5,422 nt of DNA, from contig SXMA01000065.1 in NCBI GenBank assembly GCA_005777515.1, positions 1 through 5,422 on the forward strand. Reading direction: 5' to 3'. Below are positions 1 to 4,965 of this stretch, piece after piece (position 1 is the stretch's first letter; every line of letters begins with the position of its first letter). This DNA is from Actinomycetota bacterium (GTDB taxonomy: Bacteria > Actinomycetota > Actinomycetes > Nanopelagicales > Nanopelagicaceae). Below the pieces are notes generated by a model. The model worked only from the letters and a program-made list of their open reading frames with translations, was not told the DNA's origin and did not search any database. The position numbers and the translations under genes were made by a program.

Positions 1-85
1 CTGAGCTACAAGGACTTAAGTGTAAATAATTGCACACTCTATTCACAGATAATTACCTACGTAATAAATGCGAAGTATATGATGA

Positions 86-149
86 TAATTCAATACTTTT
101 ACGCAGTAAATTGCTTAATTCAATACTTTCAGATAGCCTAATGCTTAAT
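86..149. repeat. 14-bp direct repeat with 30-bp period upstream of the first gene
   Basis: The 14-mer TAATTCAATACTTT occurs exactly at 86-99 and again at 116-129, 30 bp apart. A shorter second match, TGCTTAAT, occurs at 112-119 and 142-149 at the same 30-bp offset, so the region reads as two full and one degenerate unit. A 30-bp period is close to three helical turns, which would place bound protein copies on the same face of the DNA. The second 14-mer falls between the proposed -35 and -10 boxes of the downstream gene, so a repressor site is plausible. The repeat is seen directly; the operator role is inference. Confidence 0.6.
111..139 (+). promoter_or_regulatory. Candidate promoter of the saccharopine-dehydrogenase-family gene
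   Basis: A TTGCTT box (111-116) and a TAGCCT box (134-139, fitting TAnnnT) are separated by exactly 17 bp. Transcription would start near 146, leaving a leader of about 28 nt before the ATG at 174. A GGAG at 157-160 could serve as ribosome binding site but sits 13 nt from the start codon, which is longer than ideal. Each box matches only 3 of 6 consensus positions, so the call is tentative in AT-rich DNA. Confidence 0.3.
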
Positions 150-173
150 CTCGTTTGGAGTTGATTTCTAATC

Positions 174-1400
174 ATGAAAGCCCTAGTAATAGGTGCCGGT
201 GGCGTCGGAAGAGCGATAGCAAATATCGCCGTTCGAAGGCCCTTTATTACCTCGATGGTAATTGCAGACCGCACCCTCTCGCGCGCCGAAGAAGCCGTAT
301 ATCGCGTTAAAGACCCACGCTTTTCTGCAGCCCAGGTAAATGCTGCTGAACTAGAAGACCTGCGCGAATTAATTCGTAAAGTCGATCCTGATGTGGTCAT
401 TAATGCTGTTGATCCAAGATTTGTGATGCCAATTTTTCTTGCCTGCGAAATCGAAAATACTAATTACATTGATATGGCAATGTCTCTCTCAAGACCACAC
501 CCTCACTACCCACACCGCGAAACTGGTGTGAAATTGGGAGATGAGCAATTCGCAAGAGATTGGAATTGGGAAGAGCGAAAAATCTATGCCCTTGTTGGTA
601 TGGGCGTAGAGCCTGGAATGAGCGATATCTTTGCTAAATATGCCAACGATGAACTCTTCTCACGTATTGATTCGATGACTGTTCTCGATGGTTCTAATTT
701 AAGAGTTGATGGGGCAGATTTTGCTCCCTCCTTTTCAATCTGGACCACCATCGAGGAGTGTTTAAATCCTCCGCTAGTTTGGGAAGATGGTCGCGGTTGG
801 TTTACAACTGAGCCATTTAGCGAGATTGAAGTATTTGATTTTCCAGAGGGTATTGGGCCTGTTGAATGTGTAAATGTGGAACACGAAGAGGTTGTTCTAA
901 TTCCACAAAAGATCGATGCCAAAAAAGTTAACTTTAAATACGGTCTTGGAGCTGAGTTCATCCAGATCCTTAAGACCATAAATATGCTTGGAATGGATAA
1001 GAAAGAAAATGTAGATGTTCAGGGAGTATCAGTTTCGCCAAGAGACCTTCTTGCAGCATCACTTCCAGATCCAGCAACTCTTGGATCAAGAATGAAGGGA
1101 AAGACTTGCGCTGGAACTTTAGTAAAAGGTTTGGACAAGTCAGGAAATCCAAAAGCTGTCTACATCTATAACGTGATTGATAATCAGTGGTCTATGAAGG
1201 AATATGGCGATCAAGCGGTAGTCTGGCAAACAGCTGTTAATCCAATAATTGCAATGGAGTTGATTGAGAAGGGAATTTGGAAACCAAGAGGGGTAAATGG
1301 CCCTGAATGGTTTGATGCCAAACCTTTCCTTGATTTATTAGAGGAATATGGCACCTCTTGGCATATCAGAGAAGAAGATGCCAGTAATATCGTAAAGTAA
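174..1400 (+). CDS. Saccharopine dehydrogenase family protein, carboxynorspermidine synthase-like
   Basis: This is a 408-residue soluble NAD(P)-dependent oxidoreductase. An N-terminal Rossmann fold opens with GAGGVG at residues 7-12 and is followed by an ADRT strand end at 31-34, as in the saccharopine dehydrogenase NADP-binding domain. The segment GMGVEPGMSD (142-151) corresponds to the conserved substrate-domain motif of the superfamily, and SLPDP (296-300) with the GKTCAGT stretch (309-315) resembles the C-terminal part of carboxynorspermidine synthases. Those enzymes reductively join aspartate semialdehyde to a diamine on the alternative route to norspermidine or spermidine. Length, domain order and these motifs favour that subgroup over true lysine-pathway saccharopine dehydrogenase, but the substrate cannot be settled by eye. 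The start is the first ATG after the AT-rich leader and lies directly before the Rossmann strand, so little N-terminal sequence could be missing. The stop overlaps the next start by one base, so the two genes are probably translationally coupled. A homospermidine synthase of the same superfamily lies about 3.6 kb downstream. Confidence 0.75.
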   Translation: MKALVIGAGGVGRAIANIAVRRPFITSMVIADRTLSRAEEAVYRVKDPRFSAAQVNAAELEDLRELIRKVDPDVVINAVDPRFVMPIFLACEIENTNYIDMAMSLSRPHPHYPHRETGVKLGDEQFARDWNWEERKIYALVGMGVEPGMSDIFAKYANDELFSRIDSMTVLDGSNLRVDGADFAPSFSIWTTIEECLNPPLVWEDGRGWFTTEPFSEIEVFDFPEGIGPVECVNVEHEEVVLIPQKIDAKKVNFKYGLGAEFIQILKTINMLGMDKKENVDVQGVSVSPRDLLAASLPDPATLGSRMKGKTCAGTLVKGLDKSGNPKAVYIYNVIDNQWSMKEYGDQAVVWQTAVNPIIAMELIEKGIWKPRGVNGPEWFDAKPFLDLLEEYGTSWHIREEDASNIVK

Positions 1401-2182
1401 TGTCAAAACCGATTGCTTTAATAACTGGTGCCACAGCGGGTATTGGCGCATCCTTTGCAGAGCTACTAGCAAAAAAAGGCCATGATCTGGTAATTGTTGC
1501 TCGTGATTTAGAGCGCTTGAATCAAAATGCTAGTCAGTGGCGAGAAAACTTTGGTGTTGAAGTTGAAGTCTTAGTTGCTGATTTAAGTCGTGATGAAGAT
1601 ATTAGACGAGTTGAGCTGCGCCTACAAAATACTTCAAGGCCTATTGAGGTTCTAGTTAATAACGCTGGCTTTGGAATAAAGAAAAGCTTTTTGGTAAGTG
1701 AGATTTCAGATGAGATTGCCCTACTTGATGTTTTGGTAACTGCGCCAATGCGTTTAATGCATGCCGTATTGCCAACTATGAAGGTTCGAAATAGCGGAGT
1801 AATAATTAATGTTTCAAGTATTGCGGGCTGGATTGCTAGTGGAACCTATAGCGCAGCTAAGTCTTACCTAACAGTTCTAAGTGAATCCCTTCATACTGAA
1901 CTCTCGGAAAGCAATGTGAAAGTACTAGCCCTTGCACCTGGCTACACCAGAACAGAATTTCACCAAAGAGGGAACATGAAAATGAATGGATTGCCCAATT
2001 GGCTCTGGCTCACCTCTGAAAGAGTTGCTCAAGATGCCTGGAACTCTGCCCAAGCTGGAAAAGCTATCTGCATTCCTGGAAGGCAGTATCAAGTAGTTTC
2101 AAAGCTGGCCAGATATGCCCCGAGATCTTGGGTGCGAAAACTTGGAATGAACCTTGGCTCTCGCCGGGGGAGAAATAAGTAA
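1400..2182 (+). CDS. Short-chain dehydrogenase/reductase (SDR) family protein
   Basis: This 260-residue classical SDR is predicted to be a cytosolic NAD(P)-dependent oxidoreductase. Visible motifs are the cofactor loop TGATAGIG (9-16), AD at 60-61 of the adenine pocket, NNAG (87-90), catalytic Ser140 in NVSSIAG, and Tyr150 and Lys154 in YSAAK. The Ser-to-Tyr gap is 10 residues, shorter than the 13 of many classical SDRs but seen in the subgroup with the pattern APGYTRTEFH (179-188). Arg35 after the second strand hints at NADP(H) preference. The C-terminus is basic (RSWVRK to RGRNK) with no membrane segment. The ATG shares its A with the stop codon TAA of the upstream gene and no strong Shine-Dalgarno is visible, which points to coupled translation and a shared mRNA. 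The substrate is unknown. Coupling to a carboxynorspermidine synthase-like gene suggests, but does not show, a linked pathway. Confidence 0.85.
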   Translation: MSKPIALITGATAGIGASFAELLAKKGHDLVIVARDLERLNQNASQWRENFGVEVEVLVADLSRDEDIRRVELRLQNTSRPIEVLVNNAGFGIKKSFLVSEISDEIALLDVLVTAPMRLMHAVLPTMKVRNSGVIINVSSIAGWIASGTYSAAKSYLTVLSESLHTELSESNVKVLALAPGYTRTEFHQRGNMKMNGLPNWLWLTSERVAQDAWNSAQAGKAICIPGRQYQVVSKLARYAPRSWVRKLGMNLGSRRGRNK

Positions 2183-2254
2183 TTTTCCTAACTTCTCAGT
2201 AAATTCTCCATAACTTTACGCATTTCCCTCACCAAAAAAACAGAGTTCCCCCTT

Positions 2255-2273
2255 TAAGATGGCGTCTTATAGG
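2255..2273 (+). promoter_or_regulatory. Candidate promoter/operator region of the secreted-protein gene
   Basis: An inverted repeat TAAGA (2255-2259) and TCTTA (2265-2269) flanks TGGCG and overlaps a possible -10 box, TATAGG (2268-2273). No convincing -35 box is visible; TTCCCC (2246-2251) is at about the right distance. A start point near 2280 would leave a short leader containing the ribosome binding site. The inverted repeat is seen directly; promoter and operator roles are inference. The rest of the 117-bp gap (2183-2299) shows no clear terminator for the upstream pair, only a weak GTAAA/TTTAC pairing (2199-2203 with 2215-2219). Confidence 0.25.
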
Positions 2274-2285
2274 TCACTTACTTCT

Positions 2286-2293
2286 GAAGGAGA
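2286..2293 (+). promoter_or_regulatory. Ribosome binding site supporting the GTG start at 2300
   Basis: GAAGGAGA lies 6 nt before the GTG codon at 2300-2302, an ideal Shine-Dalgarno distance. It fixes the non-ATG start, which begins a typical signal peptide (MRNSLKQLGR, then a hydrophobic stretch). Confidence 0.8.
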
Positions 2294-2299
2294 ATAATT

Positions 2300-2998
2300 G
2301 TGCGTAACTCACTAAAGCAACTTGGAAGAGGCGCAACCCTATTCGCTGCAACCTCCCTGCTGATGGCAACTACTGCTTTAATTCCAGCAGAGGCTGCAAA
2401 CAAAGCTGGAGCAGCTTGCCCAAAGGCCAATGCAAAGACCAAAATTGGCGGAGACTCTTATGTTTGCACTAAGAATCCGACCGTTAAGAATGCAAAACTT
2501 ACCTGGGTGTGGGTCGGGTGTATTGACTCCAACAAACTTTATCTAGAATCAAGTGCTCGCCTAAAGAGCATCACAGAGACCGCTGCCCAAGCAGCAACAA
2601 TGCTTGATACTGAGATTGCTGCCCTTAAAGCTGCAGCTCCTGCAGATGAAGCAGAAGCAAAAGTGTTTGATCAAAAAGCGACAGACGCTAAAGCTAAACA
2701 GGCAGCTGCGCTATTAGATGCCAAAGCCAACACAGATAATGCGACTAAAGTTGGTGCCACCACCGCTGCTGGGAAGCAATACACAACTAATGCTGCCACC
2801 TGGACTAAGGCAGCACGTAGCTATGAACTTGCTGCCAAGAACTTTGAGAGATCAGCTGCCAGCCTTCGCGACAAGATAAATGAGGTTGTAAAAAAGGAGA
2901 AGCAAAAGGTGAATGTGCTTCAAACTGTTGCGAACACTAAGTCTGAGGTAACTTCAACTCTTCAAAATAGAAAGCAAGCCTGTACACCTGGTCTATAA
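2300..2998 (+). CDS. Secreted Ala/Lys-rich helical protein with N-terminal Cys-pair motif
   Basis: This 232-residue protein of unknown function is probably exported by Sec. Residues 1-32 form a signal peptide: a basic start, a hydrophobic core (GATLFAATSLLMATTALI) and a likely cleavage site after PAEA. The mature N-terminus carries a compact motif, AGAACPKANAKTKIGG, then SYVC and LTWVW, with Cys40 and Cys56 plus Trp69 and Trp71. I recall similar C-x(n)-G-x-x-Y-x-C-x(n)-L-x-W stretches in many actinobacterial exported proteins, but cannot verify that here. Cys74 directly follows, and the only other cysteine is Cys228 near the C-terminus, so two disulfides (40-56 and 74-228) are possible. Residues about 85-225 are strongly Ala-, Lys-, Glu- and Thr-rich and look like long alpha helices or coiled coil. 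There is no transmembrane anchor, lipobox or sorting signal. It is monocistronic between its own upstream gap and a convergent gene 8 bp downstream. Confidence 0.7.
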   Translation: MRNSLKQLGRGATLFAATSLLMATTALIPAEAANKAGAACPKANAKTKIGGDSYVCTKNPTVKNAKLTWVWVGCIDSNKLYLESSARLKSITETAAQAATMLDTEIAALKAAAPADEAEAKVFDQKATDAKAKQAAALLDAKANTDNATKVGATTAAGKQYTTNAATWTKAARSYELAAKNFERSAASLRDKINEVVKKEKQKVNVLQTVANTKSEVTSTLQNRKQACTPGL

Positions 2999-3006
2999 AG
3001 CTATTG

Positions 3007-3432
3007 CTATCCAACCGTAACAATCGTTGCGGTTGCTTTTACTGGGATTCTTTGAAGTGGGCTCTCTGCAGGGCCCTTAGTAACAGCGCCGGAGATTGAA
3101 AACTTGGCAAGATGATTGTCGCATACCCACTCACTTCCAGCTTTTCGCAAGGGATAGCCTTGATGGGTACAAGCAAGGTTTAAAGCCCTAAAAGCACTAC
3201 TTCCTTTACCTGTTCTTACTAGCGCAATATCTATACCTTGATTATTGGTGAATTGAACAACTCCACCAACTTTTTTTAAAGCTGGATTCTTGGAGAGAGT
3301 TACTTCAACTTTTCCATTTGCTAGCACCTTTACACCAATTGCAGCAATAGCATTTTCAGGTATTAAACCGAGCGTCAAAACAGCGAGGCCACAAAGTACT
3401 GACCGTCTTGATACATTTTTTTCACTATCCAT
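3007..3432 (-). CDS. Tat-exported Rieske-type [2Fe-2S] protein lacking the cluster disulfide
   Basis: This 141-residue protein is a small exported electron carrier or redox-enzyme subunit. A twin-arginine signal, SRRSVLCGL (8-16), precedes a hydrophobic stretch ending ENAIA (26-30), so it should be exported folded with its cluster in place. The Rieske fold is shown by box I, CTHQG (ligands Cys88 and His90), and box II, CDNH (ligands Cys104 and His107), followed by GAVTKGPAESPL (115-126), the usual GxVxxGPAxxPL closing motif. Compared with bc1-type Rieske proteins, both disulfide cysteines are absent together (Tyr93 and Asn106 instead), and the Ser and Tyr that hydrogen-bond the cluster are Ala109 and Phe111. 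A reduction potential lower than bc1-type is therefore expected (inference). It is too short and lacks the TM arrangement to be the cytochrome bc subunit QcrA. An AGGGGAGA ribosome binding site (complement of 3435-3442) supports the ATG. The gene diverges from the GGDEF gene and converges on the secreted-protein gene; partner unknown. Confidence 0.85.
   Translation of the reverse strand: MDSEKNVSRRSVLCGLAVLTLGLIPENAIAAIGVKVLANGKVEVTLSKNPALKKVGGVVQFTNNQGIDIALVRTGKGSSAFRALNLACTHQGYPLRKAGSEWVCDNHLAKFSISGAVTKGPAESPLQRIPVKATATIVTVG
3012..3041 (+). terminator. Intrinsic terminator of the secreted-protein gene, nested in the Rieske coding sequence
   Basis: Arms CAACCGTAAC (3012-3021) and GTTGCGGTTG (3026-3035) form a 10-bp stem with one T-G wobble and the loop AATC, followed by CTTTTA. 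It begins 14 nt after the stop codon of the secreted-protein gene, as expected for a rho-independent terminator on the plus strand. On the minus strand the same bases are the last codons of the Rieske gene, and no T-tract follows the hairpin there, so it should act mainly on plus-strand transcripts. The T-tract is short. Confidence 0.6.
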
Positions 3433-3447
3433 TCTCTCCCCTTTAAT
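3419..3447 (+). promoter_or_regulatory. Candidate promoter for a leaderless GGDEF mRNA
   Basis: TTTTCA (3419-3424, 4 of 6 to the -35 consensus) and TTTAAT (3442-3447, 5 of 6 to the -10 consensus) are 17 bp apart. The ATG at 3456 begins 9 nt after the -10 box, where transcription would be expected to start. No Shine-Dalgarno precedes the ATG on the plus strand, so the mRNA is probably leaderless, a common arrangement in Actinobacteria. The -35 box lies inside the start of the divergent Rieske gene. Confidence 0.4.
3435..3442 (-). promoter_or_regulatory. Ribosome binding site of the Rieske gene
   Basis: On the minus strand AGGGGAGA lies 2 nt before the ATG (complement of 3430-3432) when measured from its end, with the AGGGG core at a normal distance of 5 nt. 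Its mRNA leader must be read from the DNA that carries the first codons of the divergent GGDEF gene or the 23-bp gap. Confidence 0.6.
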
Positions 3448-3455
3448 ACCTTTAG

Positions 3456-4871
3456 ATGATGAAAATCTATCTGCTTTTCCGCCTTCTTGCTATCGCAACT
3501 CTGATTACCTACCTAGTTCTCAGGAACAATTCAGATGCCAGATGGGAGTATGACCTGGTCCTATTTAATCTCGTTGCTCTATTTGCTGCCTGCTCAATTG
3601 CTCTCTCACCAATTCTTGATGATCCCTTGGGTAGGGCTGGAGTCATTGGCGCAATCATCTCTTGGAGCGTAGGGTCAATAACCTCATCACTTGATTCTTT
3701 CTTTGAGATAAATACGCTACTAGATCTTGATTTGATAGCTCAAAGCCTCTATGCGCTCTTTTATCCCCTAGCAATTTTTGGCCTTACTCGAGCAATTCGT
3801 TTTAGGACTGTAAGCAAATCTCTAGAGTTACTAGACACGTCAATTATCGCAATTGGATATACCACGATATTAACAGCTCTCTTAGTCCGGCCAGCAATGA
3901 CAACCATTGAAGGAAGTATCTTTGAGGTCTTCTTAGCAATTCTCTATCCAGTAGGAGACATTATCATTTTGGTTTTAGTACTTCTCTTAGTTTTAAGGCA
4001 GTCAATGAGCTGGAGAAATGGCCTTATTCTTATCGGAGCAACAATGTTTTTTCTCTCTGACTTCTACTTCCTCTACCAATCCTATTTAGGCAAATATGAA
4101 TTCGGATCACTCACTGACGTCGGGTGGTTGATTAGCTTTATCCTCCTCTCCCAAGCCTTTTGGTTTGCAAATAATGAAGAGTTGGCGACTAGAGGCTTTA
4201 ATTCAGCAGTTGCCACAATCGCTCTTCTTGGAAGCTCAACCATCCTCGCAATTGCAGTTCTGCAGCCTTCATACATCCCAAGATTCTTGATCCTTCCCGC
4301 TTTTGTAACTATCACGCTCTCATTTCTACGTATGGGGGTTGCAATCAACGATGCTCGCAATATGAGTAACGAGCAGATACTGGCACGAACAGATGAGCTA
4401 ACTGGCCTTGCAAATCGGCGAAAGTTCATGGTCGATGGCCAGGAATTTCTTAGCGAGCCTGGCTCACTACTCATTCTTGATTTAGATGGATTTAAGGCAG
4501 TCAATGACAGCCTAGGACATGGAATTGGCGATCAACTCCTTAAGCAAGTAGCTAACCGCTTTCAAAGAGTTATGCCCTCAGATGGCCTGCTAGCTCGCTT
4601 AGGCGGCGATGAGTTTGGCGCTCTAATTCCAGGTGGTGATGGCATAGAGGTGGCAAGGGCTCTTAAGGCAACTCTTACCTATCCATTTCACATTAGCTCA
4701 AGTGAGATACGTCTAGATGTTTCCATCGGTGAGGCAAGAAATGAACCAGGCTCAAGCGCTCTCGAGCTGCTGCTTCGAAGAGCTGATCAGGCGATGTATG
4801 AAGCAAAGAGATCAAAACTTGGCGTGGTCTCCTGGCATAACCAATTAGGCGCATCTGGCTCTAGGTTGTAA
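3456..4871 (+). CDS. Polytopic membrane protein with C-terminal GGDEF (diguanylate cyclase) domain
   Basis: This 471-residue protein is predicted to make c-di-GMP from two GTP at the inner face of the membrane. Residues 1-297 hold about ten hydrophobic segments (near 4-22, 33-53, 61-79, 92-112, 124-144, 155-180, 188-208, 219-237, 250-269 and 275-296), an integral membrane sensor region I cannot assign to a named MASE-type domain. A short linker leads to [14 protein letters not shown] (311-324), then LDLDGFK (341-347) with the metal-binding Asp342, guanine-contacting Asn350 and Asp359 in the [10 protein letters not shown] stretch, and an intact active-site GGDEF (383-387). All key catalytic residues are present, so the enzyme should be active. 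The usual RxxD inhibitory site is absent: the matching positions read PSDG. There is no EAL or HD-GYP domain. The ATG at 3456 is followed immediately by a second ATG; with no Shine-Dalgarno and a well-placed -10 box, leaderless translation is likely. It is divergent from the Rieske gene and appears monocistronic. Confidence 0.88.
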   Translation: MMKIYLLFRLLAIATLITYLVLRNNSDARWEYDLVLFNLVALFAACSIALSPILDDPLGRAGVIGAIISWSVGSITSSLDSFFEINTLLDLDLIAQSLYALFYPLAIFGLTRAIRFRTVSKSLELLDTSIIAIGYTTILTALLVRPAMTTIEGSIFEVFLAILYPVGDIIILVLVLLLVLRQSMSWRNGLILIGATMFFLSDFYFLYQSYLGKYEFGSLTDVGWLISFILLSQAFWFANNEELATRGFNSAVATIALLGSSTILAIAVLQPSYIPRFLILPAFVTITLSFLRMGVAINDARNMSNEQILARTDELTGLANRRKFMVDGQEFLSEPGSLLILDLDGFKAVNDSLGHGIGDQLLKQVANRFQRVMPSDGLLARLGGDEFGALIPGGDGIEVARALKATLTYPFHISSSEIRLDVSIGEARNEPGSSALELLLRRADQAMYEAKRSKLGVVSWHNQLGASGSRL

Positions 4872-4874
4872 ATT

Positions 4875-4904
4875 TTGCCAAGTCAGAAACATCCAACCAA
4901 TAAG
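4875..4904 (+). promoter_or_regulatory. Possible promoter of the homospermidine synthase gene
   Basis: TTGCCA (4875-4880, 5 of 6 to the -35 consensus) is followed 18 bp later by AATAAG (4899-4904, 4 of 6 to the -10 consensus). Transcription would begin near 4911, giving a leader of about 55 nt that contains the foldable region at 4935-4960. The -10 box is weak, and read-through from the GGDEF gene cannot be excluded. Confidence 0.25.
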
Positions 4905-4918
4905 CCCTAAAAGGCTTA
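4901..4918 (+). terminator. Perfect 6-bp hairpin after the GGDEF gene, weak terminator candidate
   Basis: TAAGCC (4901-4906) and GGCTTA (4913-4918) pair perfectly around CTAAAA. The hairpin lies 29 nt after the GGDEF stop codon, but no T-tract follows on the plus strand, so it is a poor intrinsic terminator. It could instead be a processing or stability element, or part of the leader of the next gene. Confidence 0.3.
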
Positions 4919-4934
4919 ACTACAAGAGGTGAGA

Positions 4935-4960
4935 TTAGCAAACCCTAGCTAAGGAGGTTT
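4935..4960 (+). promoter_or_regulatory. Foldable leader that can mask the homospermidine synthase ribosome binding site
   Basis: Two perfect 5-bp pairings interlock: TTAGC (4935-4939) with GCTAA (4948-4952), and AAACC (4940-4944) with GGTTT (4956-4960). The first takes the first two bases of the Shine-Dalgarno AAGGAGGT (4951-4958) and the second takes its last three. They can form as alternatives or, in principle, together as an H-type pseudoknot, although zero bases between the two 5' strands makes the combined form sterically doubtful. The pairings are seen directly; regulation is inference and no known riboswitch class is recognised. Confidence 0.3.
4951..4958 (+). promoter_or_regulatory. 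Consensus Shine-Dalgarno deciding a TTG start
   Basis: AAGGAGGT, a full match to the anti-Shine-Dalgarno, lies 7 nt before TTG at 4966-4968. A stop codon TAA (4963-4965) directly precedes the TTG in the same frame, and the first in-frame ATG is beyond the dinucleotide-binding glycines. The TTG is therefore the only reasonable start. Confidence 0.85.
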
Positions 4961-4965
4961 CCTAA

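Noticed and set aside
1..141. Open plus-strand frame of 46 codons from the window edge, reading as a Tyr/Ile-rich peptide
   Set aside because: It covers AT-rich DNA dominated by the direct repeats, contains the repeated IQYF translation of the 14-mer, and has no recognisable protein character. It is most likely chance openness.
53..400. Minus-strand frame of 115 codons overlapping the first gene
   Set aside because: Most of it mirrors the well-supported plus-strand enzyme, and the remainder translates the repeats. It has no ribosome binding site or family resemblance.
584..1152. Minus-strand frames inside the first gene (584-979 and 970-1152)
   Set aside because: They are antisense to conserved domains of the plus-strand enzyme and have Ser/Pro-rich, non-protein-like composition.
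3007..3432. Cytochrome bc complex Rieske subunit (QcrA)
   Set aside because: The protein is far too short, has a Tat signal instead of the multi-segment anchor of actinobacterial QcrA, lacks the disulfide cysteines, and has no qcrB or qcrC neighbour.
3290..3553. Plus-strand 87-codon frame spanning the Rieske and GGDEF starts
   Set aside because: It lies antisense to the Rieske N-terminus and out of frame with the GGDEF protein, both strongly supported by motifs.
4082..4504. Minus-strand 140-codon frame within the GGDEF gene
   Set aside because: It is antisense to the last membrane segments and the GGDEF domain start, with no motif of its own.
4921..4958. Possible preQ1-type riboswitch, suggested by CTAAGGAGG near a start codon
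   Set aside because: The required first hairpin and the A-rich tail pairing into its loop are not present, and a link to queuosine is not supported by the downstream gene.
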